The notes: generated from the letters alone by a model not told the origin. Positions 1 to 8,435 are shown, counted from the stretch's first letter. The stretch: DNA of 64,000 nt from Curtobacterium flaccumfaciens (GCF_013359815.1 NZ_JABMCF010000036.1:124001-188000); one strand, 5' to 3'. Made by a program: numbers and translations.

Positions 1-242
1 GCGAGGTACCACCACCAGAACTCGCTCCGGCTGGCACGACCGCTGAACGTGGCGTACTTCTTGAAGAAGCGGCCGACGGCCTTGCCGAACGAGATCCCGT
101 ACCACGGCGCCCAGAGCGGCGGTTCACCGTTCGGTCCGGTCGGCGGCTGCTGGCCGTACTGCGGTGCGCCGCCGTACTGCGGTGCGCCACCGAACTGGGC
201 GTTCGGCTGGTTGTTCGGATCCTGCGGGTACTGGTCGCTCAC
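1..242 (-). CDS. DUF805 family membrane protein, N-terminal part (runs off window)
   Basis: The gene starts at a GTG at 242 and leaves the window at position 1, so only about 80 residues are visible. The product begins MSDQYPQDPN, continues through a Gln/Gly/Pro-rich stretch with a duplicated GGAPQYG unit, and then shows PPLWAPWYGISFGKAV and GRASRSEFWWWYL. This matches the start of the next gene upstream (325-861), a complete DUF805 protein, so the two are tandem paralogues. DUF805 proteins are small multi-span inner-membrane proteins of unknown function. The membrane segments and the RRLHD signature would lie beyond the window edge. Confidence 0.8.
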   Translation of the reverse strand, partial: MSDQYPQDPNNQPNAQFGGAPQYGGAPQYGQQPPTGPNGEPPLWAPWYGISFGKAVGRFFKKYATFSGRASRSEFWWWYL

Positions 243-324
243 GTGGTCCCCCTCGAGTGTTGGCTGATGGTCGCGTCTGAGTCAACCAGAACTGCCGAAC
301 GGCGGTCAGGACCGGTACCGCGCG

Positions 325-861
325 TCACCCCTGCAGCGGACGGTCGTACTGCTGCCCCTGCGGGTTCGACGACATCAGGCCGATGATCAGCGAGAACAGG
401 ATGCCGATCGGCGGGATGATGAACAACAGGGCGAGCAGGCCACTGAGGTTGACGTCGTGCAGCCGTCGCACGGTCAGCGCGATGAAGCCGAGCGCGCAGG
501 CCAGGCTCCAGAGGCTGCCGAGTCCGTCCGAACCGTCGTCGACGAACGGCAGCACGTCGAACCCGCTCCCGATGATGCCGGCGGCAGCCGAACCGATCAG
601 GTACCAGAGCGCCCAGAACCAGTACTCCGACTGACTGGCCCGACCGTCGAAGCGCACGTACTTCTTCCAGAAGCGCAAGAACGCCTGGGGGAAGGGGATG
701 CCGTACCAGGGTGCCCAGAGCGGTGGCTCGGACCTCCCACCACTCGCTCGACCCGGACCGGGCTGCCCGTACTGCCCCGGAGGCTGCTGCCCCCACGGTT
801 GCTGTCCGTACGGGCCCTGCTGCTGGCCGTACGGGTCACGGGGCGGGTACTGGTCGCTCAT
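325..861 (-). CDS. DUF805 family membrane protein
   Basis: The 178-residue product has a Gln/Gly/Pro-rich soluble N-terminus of about 60 residues and three or four hydrophobic segments (around YWFWALWYLIGSAAAGII, LWSLACALGFIALTV and LLALLFIIPPIGILFSLIIG). The DUF805 signature TVRRLHDVNLSG lies between the last two. The ATG at 861 is chosen because GGAAGGAA sits 7 nt before it and the paralogue at 242 begins with the same MSDQYP; the frame is open 16 codons further upstream without a better signal. Function is unknown. It is transcribed toward its paralogue with an 82-bp gap. Confidence 0.85.
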   Translation of the reverse strand: MSDQYPPRDPYGQQQGPYGQQPWGQQPPGQYGQPGPGRASGGRSEPPLWAPWYGIPFPQAFLRFWKKYVRFDGRASQSEYWFWALWYLIGSAAAGIIGSGFDVLPFVDDGSDGLGSLWSLACALGFIALTVRRLHDVNLSGLLALLFIIPPIGILFSLIIGLMSSNPQGQQYDRPLQG

Positions 862-981
862 CGGTGGGTTCCTTCCGGCGCGGCTGTCGGTCCACACAGA
901 GTGTGGCACTCCCCCGCCCCGGTGAGCGTCATCCGCCCGGACGACACCTGACCCGACCGAGGACCTGGCCCGACGATGCTG

Positions 982-1914
982 TCAGGGCAGGAGCGCGAGC
1001 TTGCCCCCGGGGTGCCCGGACTCCAGCAGCTCCGCCGCCGCCTTCGCCTCGGCCAGCGGGAAGGTCCGCGCCACCGGGACCTCGAGCTGTCCGGCACCGG
1101 CGAGGTCGATGAGCCGCTGCCGCACCGAGTCCCGGAACGCCTTGCTGGCCGGCTGCGCGCCGCCCACCGCGGCGATCCCGTCCGATGCGGCCCGCGCCTG
1201 CGCGGCGATCGTCACGATCCGTGACCGGTCCGCGACCAACGCGAGCGAGACGTCGACGGCCTCGTCGGTACCGACGCAGTCCAGTGCCACGTCGATGCCG
1301 GAGGGTGCGAGATCACGGACACGCGCCTCCAGGCCGTCGCCGTACGCGACCCACTCGCCACCGAAGCGTCGCACGACGTCCGCACCACGCTCCGACGCGG
1401 TGCCGATGACGCGGGTGCCGAGCAGCCGCAGCTGCTGGAGCAGGCTGACGCCGACCGCGCCCGAGGCGCCGTGCACCAGGACGGTGTCACGCCCCTCGGC
1501 GCGGGTGACGCGGAGCATGTCGGCGGCGGTCGAGCCGGCGAGGAGCAGGTTGGCGGCCTCCGGGAAGCCGAGCGAAGCGGGCTTCGCGAAGACGTCGGCC
1601 GCGGGCACCGTGACCGACTCGGCCCAGCCGCCGCTGACGCGGAAGGCGAGGACCTCGTCGCCGACCGCTCCCCCACCGGACGCGATCTCGGTGTCGGGGC
1701 CGACGGCGGACAGGAAGCCGGCGACCTCGTACCCGACGGCGATCGGCAGGTCCGCGGCGTCGCCCTGGCGGGTGTGCTTGGTGTCTGCGGGGTTCATGCC
1801 GGCGGCGCGGACGGCGATCGTGACCTCGCCGGTGCTGGGTGCCGGCACCTCGGTGTCGACGTACTCCAGGACTTCGCTGCCGCCGAACCGTGGGGCCACC
1901 CAGTGCTTCGTCAT
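982..1914 (-). CDS. NADP-dependent quinone oxidoreductase-like enzyme (zinc-free MDR family)
   Basis: The 310-residue protein is a medium-chain dehydrogenase/reductase of the quinone reductase type. It has a GroES-like N-terminal half (AAGMNPADTKHTRQG; GYEVAGFLSAVG) and a Rossmann domain with LVHGASGAVGVSLLQQ at about 150-165. The cysteine cluster of zinc alcohol dehydrogenases is absent. It probably reduces quinones or enones with NADPH; the substrate cannot be read. The start fits a leaderless transcript: TACCGT lies 7 nt before the ATG. A long hairpin (1945-1990) separates it from mtlD upstream, so it is probably a separate transcription unit. Confidence 0.85.
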   Translation of the reverse strand: MTKHWVAPRFGGSEVLEYVDTEVPAPSTGEVTIAVRAAGMNPADTKHTRQGDAADLPIAVGYEVAGFLSAVGPDTEIASGGGAVGDEVLAFRVSGGWAESVTVPAADVFAKPASLGFPEAANLLLAGSTAADMLRVTRAEGRDTVLVHGASGAVGVSLLQQLRLLGTRVIGTASERGADVVRRFGGEWVAYGDGLEARVRDLAPSGIDVALDCVGTDEAVDVSLALVADRSRIVTIAAQARAASDGIAAVGGAQPASKAFRDSVRQRLIDLAGAGQLEVPVARTFPLAEAKAAAELLESGHPGGKLALLP

Positions 1915-1944
1915 GCGGGCGACGGTACGCGTCGCGACCCCGGA

Positions 1945-1990
1945 ACGGACGGGAGGCCCGTCACCAGCTGGTGACGGGCCTCCCGTTCGT
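1945..1990. terminator. Long GC-rich hairpin, family member 1
   Basis: This is a 46-nt near-perfect inverted repeat with arms starting ACGGACGGGAGGCCCGTC, centred on CAGCTG. It lies just past the mtlD stop codon and upstream of the 1914 gene. It belongs to a recurrent hairpin set (8388, 14738, 42059, 48853, 54947, 63882, and a shorter relative at 34678) and is best read as an intrinsic terminator without a U-tract. Confidence 0.7.
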
Positions 1991-2027
1991 CCGTGCGGAC
2001 GTCGTCAAGCCGTCCTTGCGGACGTCC

Positions 2028-3185
2028 TCAGGCGCGCGCGGACCGGATCCGCTCGGTGAACGCGGCGTGGAGCGGGTGCTCCGCGGCGAGACCGGTGATC
2101 TGCGTGGCCACGTCCGCGTCGGACGCGTCCGATGCCAACAGCGCCTGCAGCTCGACGCTCTGCTCGTCGTCCGCGACGTCGAAGCGGAGCGCCGCGGCCA
2201 TCGCGTCGAGGAGCGCGGTCGGCTCGGTGCCGTCCTCGGCCAGTGCGGCGGCGGGCGAGACAAACCGCTCGTCGCGCGACAGCTTGCGGAGCGGCTGACG
2301 GCCGACGCGGGTCACCGTGTCGGGCAGGTGCGGGTTCTCGAACCGGCCGATGATCGCCTGCACGTACGCGCGGTGCACCTCGGGGTCGAGCTCGTGCCGG
2401 CGGATGAGCAGGTCGCTCGTCTCGGCGAGCACGGACTCGAGCTCGGAGCGCACGGCGGGGATGGCGATGGCGTCCGAGATCTTGTCGGCCCCGGCGACGA
2501 AGCCGTGGTACGCGACGGTGGCGTGCCCGGTGTTGACGGTGAAGAGCTTGCGCTCGATCGACGCCGCGAGGCCGTCGACGTAGTGCGCGCCGGGGATCTC
2601 CGGCTCGTTCCCACCGAACGGCGTGCGGTCGATGGCCCACTCGAAGTAGGTCTCGACGGTCACGTCGAGTCCGCCGCCCTCGGGCTGCGCGGGCACGATG
2701 CGGTCGACGGCGGTGTTCGCGAAGACGGCCTTGGCCAGGGCTGCGTCGCGGCCGTCCTCGGGCAGGGCCGCGACGATGAACTCGCGCAGGCGGTCGGTGG
2801 CGTTGAGGGCGTTCTCGCACGCCATGACGGCGATCGGTGCGGCGTCCGCGTCGCGGGCGACGAGCGCACGGGCGATGACCGGGGCGATGAACTTCAGGAC
2901 GTTCGGGCCGACGGCGCACGTGACGATCGCGGCCTTCGCGATCTCGGCGACCACGCCGTCCTCGTCCTGGGCGCTGTTCAGCGCGCGGAAGTTCGTGACC
3001 TCGTGGTCCTGGGCGCCTGCCCCGACCTCGTGCACGGTGTACGAGTCGGCTGCGGCCAGGGCGTCGATGAGCGGTGCGGCGACGTCGGCGAAGACGACCT
3101 CGTACCCGGCCTCGTGGAGCAGGAGCCCGACGAAGCCACGGCCGATGTTGCCGGCGCCGAAGTGGACGGCGGTGCTGGTGCTCAC
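2028..3185 (-). CDS. mtlD: Mannitol-1-phosphate 5-dehydrogenase
   Basis: It oxidises the mannitol-1-phosphate delivered by the mannitol PTS to fructose-6-phosphate with NAD+. The 385-residue length is normal for the family. The NAD-binding glycine motif GAGNIGRG is at residues 10-17, and KLFTVNTGHA marks the catalytic region of the polyol-specific long-chain dehydrogenases. The GTG start at 3185 overlaps the mtlF stop by 4 nt (GTGA), so translation is coupled. It is the last gene of ptsI-mtlA-mtlF-mtlD and is followed by the hairpin at 1945-1990. Confidence 0.96.
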   Translation of the reverse strand: MSTSTAVHFGAGNIGRGFVGLLLHEAGYEVVFADVAAPLIDALAAADSYTVHEVGAGAQDHEVTNFRALNSAQDEDGVVAEIAKAAIVTCAVGPNVLKFIAPVIARALVARDADAAPIAVMACENALNATDRLREFIVAALPEDGRDAALAKAVFANTAVDRIVPAQPEGGGLDVTVETYFEWAIDRTPFGGNEPEIPGAHYVDGLAASIERKLFTVNTGHATVAYHGFVAGADKISDAIAIPAVRSELESVLAETSDLLIRRHELDPEVHRAYVQAIIGRFENPHLPDTVTRVGRQPLRKLSRDERFVSPAAALAEDGTEPTALLDAMAAALRFDVADDEQSVELQALLASDASDADVATQITGLAAEHPLHAAFTERIRSARA

Positions 3186-3619
3186 TCGTTGACCTCGCCG
3201 AGGATCGAGAGGATCGCAGCGGTGTCGGCCGCGTCGGTGAGCTTCTGGACCTCGTCCTCGTCGGAGAACACGATCGCGATCTTCGACAGGATGTCGAGGT
3301 GCTCGTTGTTCACGCCGGCGATGCCGACGACGAAGCGCACGGGGTTGCCGTCCCAGTCGATCGGGCTGGCGTAGCGGATGAACGACAGGGCGGACGACTT
3401 GATCGCGTCCTTCGCGTCGTTGGTGCCGTGCGGGATGGCGAGGAAGTTGCCCATGTAGGTGGACACGCTCTTCTCACGCTCGAGCATGGCCGGGTAGTAG
3501 TCGGCCGTGACCGCGCCCGCAGCCTCGAGGATCTCGGCCGCCTCCTTCATCGCTTCCGACTTGGTCGGCGCGGTGTCCTCGGTGTGGATGCGGATCTGGC
3601 TCTCCTGCAGGACGGGCAT
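3182..3619 (-). CDS. mtlF: PTS mannitol transporter subunit IIA
   Basis: This 145-residue EIIA domain of the mannitol-fructitol class takes phosphate from HPr and passes it to the IIB domain of MtlA. The phosphoacceptor is His64 in NFLAIPHGT. It is encoded separately from EIICB, as in many Gram-positives. AAGGAG lies 8 nt before the ATG at 3619, so this gene has its own good ribosome site despite being in the operon. It overlaps mtlD by 4 nt. The 88-bp gap to mtlA contains a strong hairpin (3650-3678). Confidence 0.96.
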   Translation of the reverse strand: MPVLQESQIRIHTEDTAPTKSEAMKEAAEILEAAGAVTADYYPAMLEREKSVSTYMGNFLAIPHGTNDAKDAIKSSALSFIRYASPIDWDGNPVRFVVGIAGVNNEHLDILSKIAIVFSDEDEVQKLTDAADTAAILSILGEVNE

Positions 3620-3649
3620 CGGGGGTTCTCCTTGTGTTGAGGACGAGAT

Positions 3650-3678
3650 GGAGGGGACGGGTCAGCCCCGTCCCCTCC
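3650..3678. terminator. Intra-operon hairpin between mtlA and mtlF
   Basis: A perfect 12-bp inverted repeat (GGAGGGGACGGG and its complement) with a 5-nt loop lies between the stop of mtlA and the start of mtlF. There is no clear T-run on the minus strand. It may be a leaky terminator or a structure that stabilises the mtlA 3' end and sets the ratio of EIICB to EIIA and MtlD. Confidence 0.5.
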
Positions 3679-3707
3679 GATACTGCACTTCGTTACTGGT
3701 TGTGGCG

Positions 3708-5264
3708 TTACTGGTTCTTCAGCTGCTCGACGACCTGGTCGTACTGCGGAGCGTTCATGAAGTTGCCGACCGACACGTGCTGCGCGTTCGGGTTCTTCTG
3801 CTTCGCGCGGTCCGTCAGTTCTTCCTGCGTGATGATCAGGTCCTCGTCACCGGACAGGTTCGCGATCGCCTTGTTGGAGACCGTGACCCCTTCGATGCCC
3901 GCCTTCTTGATCTTGTTGCGCAGGACGCTGGCGCCCATCGCACTCGAGCCCATGCCGGCGTCGCAGGCGAAGACCAGGTTCTGGACCTTCGTCGCCGTCG
4001 CCGTGCTCGCCGAGCCGACGCCGCCGAGGGAGGCCTCGGCCTCTTCCTCGTTGGCCGGGGAGTTGTTGCCGAGCAGGCCGGCGGTCGCCGAGTTGACGTC
4101 GCGGCCCTTGTTCGCCTGGAGCTTCGCCATGGCGGCGCTCATGTCACCGCCACCGTTCGCCAGGTCGCGCTTGCGGCTGGCGAGGAGGAAGAAGGACGAG
4201 ACCGCGAACGACACCGCGGCGGACAGGATGACCGACAGGATCACGCCGAGGAAGCTGTTGCGCTCCGTGGCGCCGAGCACCGCGAAGATCGAGCCGGGCG
4301 ACGCCGGGGCGACGAGGCCGGACTGGAACGCGACGTTCGTGGCGACACCCGTGGCACCACCGAGGATGACGGCGATGAACAGGACCGGCTTCTGCAGCAC
4401 GTACGGGAAGTAGATCTCGTGGATGCCACCGAAGAACTGGATGATGATCGCGCCGGGAGCGGTCGAGCGGGCGATGCCGACACCGAAGAAGGTGAAGGCG
4501 AGCAGCAGACCGAGGCCGGGGCCGGGGTTCGCCTCGAGCAGGAAGAGGATGCTCTTGCCCGACTCCTTCACCTGGTCGGCCCCGAGCTGGTCGAGCACAC
4601 CGTGGTTGATGGCGTTGTTCAGGAAGAACACCTTGGCCGGCTCGATGATGACACTGGCGATCGGCAGGAGCGAGTGCTGCACGAGGAAGTCCACCATGTC
4701 GCCGAGGCCTTCGGCGATGAGCTTGAACAGCGGCGCGAGCCAGAAGAAGCCGACCATCGCGAGGGCGAAGCCCAGGATCCCGGCCGCGTAGTTGTTGACG
4801 AGCATCTCGAAGCCGGGCTTGATCTTGCCGTCCCAGATCTTGTCGATCTGCTTGATCAGGTAGGCACCGAGCGGCCCGCAGATCATCGCGCCGAGGATCA
4901 TCGTGGTGCCGTTGGCGCCGATGATGACGCCCATGGTCATGATCGAACCGACGACCGCACCGCGGGTGTCGTAGACCATCCGGCCGCCCTGGATGGCGAT
5001 CGCGAGCGGGATCAGGTAGGTCAGGATCGGGCCGACGAGGCCGGGGTTGGCGACGCCGGCCGTCTCACCGAACCCGCCGAGGACGCCGACGGGCGTCCAG
5101 CCGGTCTCGATGAAGAAGGCGGTGATGATGCCCCACGCGATGAAGATCGCGATGTTGGGCATGACCATGCCGGAGAGGAACGTGCCGAACTTCTGAACGG
5201 CGACGCGTCCGCCGCCCCGCGACTTCGCGGGTGCGTCGGGCGCTGCAACGGACGACGTTGTCAT
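3708..5264 (-). CDS. mtlA: PTS mannitol transporter subunit IICB
   Basis: This is the 518-residue membrane permease that imports and phosphorylates mannitol. The N-terminal 350 residues or so form the IIC channel, with multiple hydrophobic segments and the substrate-loop motif GGIHEIYFPYV. The C-terminal IIB domain carries the phosphocysteine Cys434 in VFACDAGMGSS. The IIA domain is absent and is supplied by mtlF downstream. The ATG at 5264 gives MTTSSVAAPD; the open frame continues upstream without homology. It follows ptsI by 68 bp. The last codons and the following spacer contain a duplicated GTTACTGGTT (3692 and 3707, plus strand). Confidence 0.95.
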   Translation of the reverse strand: MTTSSVAAPDAPAKSRGGGRVAVQKFGTFLSGMVMPNIAIFIAWGIITAFFIETGWTPVGVLGGFGETAGVANPGLVGPILTYLIPLAIAIQGGRMVYDTRGAVVGSIMTMGVIIGANGTTMILGAMICGPLGAYLIKQIDKIWDGKIKPGFEMLVNNYAAGILGFALAMVGFFWLAPLFKLIAEGLGDMVDFLVQHSLLPIASVIIEPAKVFFLNNAINHGVLDQLGADQVKESGKSILFLLEANPGPGLGLLLAFTFFGVGIARSTAPGAIIIQFFGGIHEIYFPYVLQKPVLFIAVILGGATGVATNVAFQSGLVAPASPGSIFAVLGATERNSFLGVILSVILSAAVSFAVSSFFLLASRKRDLANGGGDMSAAMAKLQANKGRDVNSATAGLLGNNSPANEEEAEASLGGVGSASTATATKVQNLVFACDAGMGSSAMGASVLRNKIKKAGIEGVTVSNKAIANLSGDEDLIITQEELTDRAKQKNPNAQHVSVGNFMNAPQYDQVVEQLKNQ

Positions 5265-5332
5265 GTGCGGTGACTTTCTGTGTGGTGGAGCTGCTGCGTG
5301 GTGCTGGGAGGGGTGGTGCTGGGGGTGGTGGG

Positions 5333-6991
5333 TCAGGCGGCGTGCACCGCGGACGCGGCAGCGGACTTCGCGGCCGCCGCCGTGCTCGCGGCGAGTGCCG
5401 CCGTCGCCATCTCGCGGGCCTGTTCGAGCGTGTAGCGACCGAGTTCGGCGCGCACGTCGGCCAGGGCCGCGGGGGTCATGGAGAGGGTCGTGGCGCCGAG
5501 GCCGACCAGGACGACGGCGAGCAGCGGGTCGGCTGCTGCCTCGCCGCAGATCCCGACGGCCTTGCCGGCCGTGGCTCCGGCGGTGCCGAGCTGCGCGACG
5601 AGGCGCAGGACGGCGGGGTGCCACGGGTCCTGGTACGACGCGACGGTGCCGAGCATGCGGTCGGCGGCCATCGTGTACTGGGTCAGGTCGTTCGTGCCGA
5701 TCGACACGAAGTCGGCGTTCTGGAACACCTGCTCGGCCATCAGCGCGAGCGACGGCACCTCGGCCATGACACCCGCGGTGCGGATGCCGAGTTCGCGGGC
5801 CAGGGTGACGAAGTACTCGGTCTCCTCGGCGTCGGCGACCATCGGGGCCATGACCCACAGGTCGGCCTCGGTCGCGGCGTCGGCCTGGGCGAGCGCGGTC
5901 AGCTGGTCGCGCAGGACCTCGGGGTGGTTCCGCAGGGCACGCAGGCCGCGGCGCCCGAGGGCCGGGTTCTCCTCGTCCTTGTCGGTGAGGAACGGCAGGG
6001 GCTTGTCGGCGCCGGCGTCGAGCGCGCGCACGACGACCTTCTTGCCGGGGAACGCGGCGAGCAGCTGGCGGTACGACTCGGTCTGCTCGTCGACCGTGGG
6101 GGCCTTCGGCGAGTCGAGGAAGAGGAACTCGGTGCGGAAGAGCCCCACGCCCTCCGCACCGAGAGCAACGGCGCCGGCGGCGTCGGCGGGGCTGCCGAGG
6201 TTCGCGAGCAGGGGCACGACGTGGCCGTCGGCGAGGGCACCGGCGGTGAGCGGTGCCGCTGCGGCGGCGAGACGCTCGGCGATGCGGCGCTCGACGTCCG
6301 CGACCAGTGCGGCGTCGGGGTCGGTGACGACCGTGCCGGCGATGGCGTCCACGACGACGGACTGACCGTCGGCCAGGTCGTCGGCACCGGTCACGCCGAC
6401 GATGGCGGTGATGCCCTTGGCACGGGCGAGGATCGCGGTGTGCGAGGTCGGGCCGCCGTCACGGGTGACGAGCGCCAGGACCTTCTCGAGGTCGAGCAAC
6501 GCGGTGTCCGCCGGGGCGAGGTCGCGGGCGACGAGGACGAAGGGGGTGTCCGACTCGGGGACGCCGGGGGCGTGCACGCCGCGGAGCTTGGCGATGATGC
6601 GCTGGGCGACGTCGTCGAGGTCGGCCGCGCGCTCCCCCATGTAGCCGCCCATGCCGACGAGCAGGTCGCGGAACTGGGCGAACGCCTCGTACACGGCACG
6701 CTCGGCGTTGGTGCCGCCGTCGATGCGGGTGTGCACGTCGTCGAGGAGCGTCGGGTCCTGCGCCATGAGCGCCTGGGCCTCGAGCACGGCCTGGGCGTCG
6801 CCACCGGCGAGCTGTCCGCGCTTGTTGAGGTCGTCCGCCACGGCGGCCAGTGCGTCGTGCACGGCCTGCTTCGCGTCGTCCGCCGAGCCCACCAGGGCGT
6901 CCTTCGACGGTTCGCCGAGCGGGTCAGCCATCCGGAGCACGGGGCCGTGGGCAACGCCACGGCCGACGCCGGTGCCGAGCAGTTCGGACAT
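5333..6991 (-). CDS. ptsI: Phosphoenolpyruvate-protein phosphotransferase (PTS enzyme I)
   Basis: Enzyme I transfers phosphate from PEP to HPr and drives all PTS transport. The 552-residue product has the phosphohistidine His184 in GGPTSHTAILARAKG, the PEP-binding arginine region LFRTEFLFLDS, and the C-terminal signature FVSIGTNDLTQYTMAADR. The ATG at 6991 is preferred over an in-frame start 18 codons upstream because AAGGAG precedes it by about 7 nt. It heads the minus-strand operon with mtlA, mtlF and mtlD and is divergent from the DeoR-type regulator. HPr is encoded nearby on the other strand. Confidence 0.95.
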   Translation of the reverse strand: MSELLGTGVGRGVAHGPVLRMADPLGEPSKDALVGSADDAKQAVHDALAAVADDLNKRGQLAGGDAQAVLEAQALMAQDPTLLDDVHTRIDGGTNAERAVYEAFAQFRDLLVGMGGYMGERAADLDDVAQRIIAKLRGVHAPGVPESDTPFVLVARDLAPADTALLDLEKVLALVTRDGGPTSHTAILARAKGITAIVGVTGADDLADGQSVVVDAIAGTVVTDPDAALVADVERRIAERLAAAAAPLTAGALADGHVVPLLANLGSPADAAGAVALGAEGVGLFRTEFLFLDSPKAPTVDEQTESYRQLLAAFPGKKVVVRALDAGADKPLPFLTDKDEENPALGRRGLRALRNHPEVLRDQLTALAQADAATEADLWVMAPMVADAEETEYFVTLARELGIRTAGVMAEVPSLALMAEQVFQNADFVSIGTNDLTQYTMAADRMLGTVASYQDPWHPAVLRLVAQLGTAGATAGKAVGICGEAAADPLLAVVLVGLGATTLSMTPAALADVRAELGRYTLEQAREMATAALAASTAAAAKSAAASAVHAA

Positions 6992-7102
6992 TCGAGACTC
7001 CTTCATCTCACACGCGCTTGCGGTGGGGTGGATCGTTCGGTGCACACGACACGGGAACAGACCACGCCCGTGCGGCTGATCAGCACACTACCCCGCTTCG
7101 CG

Positions 7103-7131
7103 TTGACAAACAAACACATCCGGGGATAAAA
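7103..7131 (+). promoter_or_regulatory. Candidate promoter of the DeoR-type regulator, with AT-rich operator-like sequence
   Basis: TTGACA (7103-7108) is followed after 17 bp by ATAAAA (7126-7131), in a locally AT-rich island within the 251-bp ptsI-regulator gap. Around it lie CAAACACATC (7111-7120) and the roughly complementary GATGCCCGTTTG further on. These resemble the A/T-rich half-sites bound by DeoR/FruR-type repressors. Autoregulation and control of ptsI-mtl are inferred. Confidence 0.5.
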
Positions 7132-7242
7132 ATGCAGAAACAGATGCCCGTTTGCGTCTGGCGGATCGAACGCACGGGACGACATCGCGGATGTCGTGCC
7201 CGAGCATGTCCGTTCCGTTCCGACCCGAGACGACGAGGTCCG

Positions 7243-8013
7243 ATGTACGCACCAGAACGCCACCAGCGCATCGTCGAGCAGGCGCGCGCGCAGGGCCGGG
7301 TGGACGTCAAGGACCTGGCCGAGTCGCTCGCCGTCACGCCCGAGACCATCCGCCGCGACCTGACGAGCCTGGAACGCCGCGGTCTCGTCCGTCGCGCGCA
7401 CGGCGGTGCGATCCCCGTCGAGCGCATCACCCTGCACCCCGGCGTCGGCGACCGTGGCGGCATCAACCAGACCGAGAAGATGGTCATCGCCGAGGCCGCC
7501 CTGGCCGAACTACCCGAGAACGGCTCGATCATGATCGACGCCGGCACCTCGACCATCTGCCTGGCCGAGCTGCTGCCGACCGACCGCGGGCTGACCGTCG
7601 TCACGCACTCGCTCCCCGTCGCCACCGCCGTCGCGAACCGCCCGGGCATCGACCTGCACCTGCTCGGCGGCAACATCCGCAGCGACTCCCTGGCCGGCGT
7701 CGGCACCTGGACGCACCAGCTCATCGGCATGGTCAGCGTCGACGTCGCCTTCATCAGCATCAACGGCATCACGCCGGAGCGCGGCCTGACGACCCACAAC
7801 ATGGCCGAGGCCGCCGTGAAGAGCGCGATGATCAAGTCCGCACGACGGAGCATCCTGCTCGCCGACCACACCAAGTTCGGCCGTGAGGAGTTCGGTCGCG
7901 TCGCCCCGCTCGCCGCGATCGACACGATCATCACCGACCCCGCCGTCAACCTCGACCTGGTCCGCGAGGTCGAGGCCGCCGGCACCGAGGTCTTCTGGCC
8001 CGGCCGACCCTGA
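7243..8013 (+). CDS. DeoR/GlpR family transcriptional regulator
   Basis: The 256-residue protein has a DeoR-type winged helix at about 5-58 (RHQRIVEQARAQGRV; VTPETIRRDLTSLERRG) followed by a sugar-phosphate-sensing domain (NGSIMIDAGTSTICLAELL; VAFISINGI; LLADHTKFGREEF). Such proteins are usually repressors released by a phosphorylated sugar. It is divergent from ptsI-mtlAFD and just upstream of ptsH, so it probably controls these PTS genes, with fructose-1-phosphate or a hexitol phosphate as plausible effectors. The ATG at 7243 begins the family-typical MYAPERHQRIV; its ribosome site (GACGAGG) is weak. Confidence 0.9.
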   Translation: MYAPERHQRIVEQARAQGRVDVKDLAESLAVTPETIRRDLTSLERRGLVRRAHGGAIPVERITLHPGVGDRGGINQTEKMVIAEAALAELPENGSIMIDAGTSTICLAELLPTDRGLTVVTHSLPVATAVANRPGIDLHLLGGNIRSDSLAGVGTWTHQLIGMVSVDVAFISINGITPERGLTTHNMAEAAVKSAMIKSARRSILLADHTKFGREEFGRVAPLAAIDTIITDPAVNLDLVREVEAAGTEVFWPGRP

Positions 8014-8082
8014 CCGCGCCCCGTCCCCGCCCACCCAGTGCTCGCTAGCATGAGCCAACCACCCATCGACAGGAGTACATCG

Positions 8083-8355
8083 ATGTCCGAAGCCACCCGC
8101 ACCGTGACCGTCGCCAGCGCATCCGGCCTGCACGCTCGCCCCGCATCCCTCTTCGTCCAGACCGTGACGGCGTCGGGGCACCAGGTCACGATCGCCAAGG
8201 GCGACAAGTCCGGGAACGCCGGCAGCATCCTCGCCCTGCTCGGGCTCGGCATCGAGAACGGCGACGAGGTCACCCTCACCGTCTCGGGCGACGACGCCGA
8301 GACCACCGCGGACAGCCTGGTCGAGTTCCTGAAGACGGACCACGACGCGGCCTGA
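8083..8355 (+). CDS. ptsH: Phosphocarrier protein HPr
   Basis: HPr shuttles phosphate from enzyme I to the EIIA proteins, here MtlF. The 90-residue product carries the phosphohistidine His17 in SGLHARPAS. A serine is kept in NAGSIL near the position phosphorylated by HPr kinase in Firmicutes, but actinobacteria generally lack that kinase. The ATG at 8083 has AGGAG 7 nt upstream and gives the normal HPr length. It follows the DeoR-type gene by 69 bp on the same strand and ends before a hairpin terminator. Confidence 0.95.
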   Translation: MSEATRTVTVASASGLHARPASLFVQTVTASGHQVTIAKGDKSGNAGSILALLGLGIENGDEVTLTVSGDDAETTADSLVEFLKTDHDAA

Positions 8356-8387
8356 TCGCGCAGGTCGCGTCCTGCACGCGACCACCA

Positions 8388-8435
8388 GACGGACGGGAGG
8401 CACGGTGCCAGCTGGCACCGTGCCTCCCGTGCGTC
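8388..8435. terminator. Long GC-rich hairpin, family member 2
   Basis: A 48-nt inverted repeat with arms beginning GACGGACGGGAGGCACGG and centre CAGCTG lies between the convergent ptsH and the 8448-8780 gene. It is nearly identical to the hairpin at 14738-14785. The base pair after GGAGGC has changed on both arms, which preserves the stem. Confidence 0.75.

Noticed and set aside
3507..5273. Long plus-strand open frames opposite the mannitol PTS genes and elsewhere (for example 1839-3374, 5231-7129, 26254-28998)
   Set aside because: They are antisense to well-recognised genes, have aberrant Arg/Asp/Val-rich compositions and show no family motifs.
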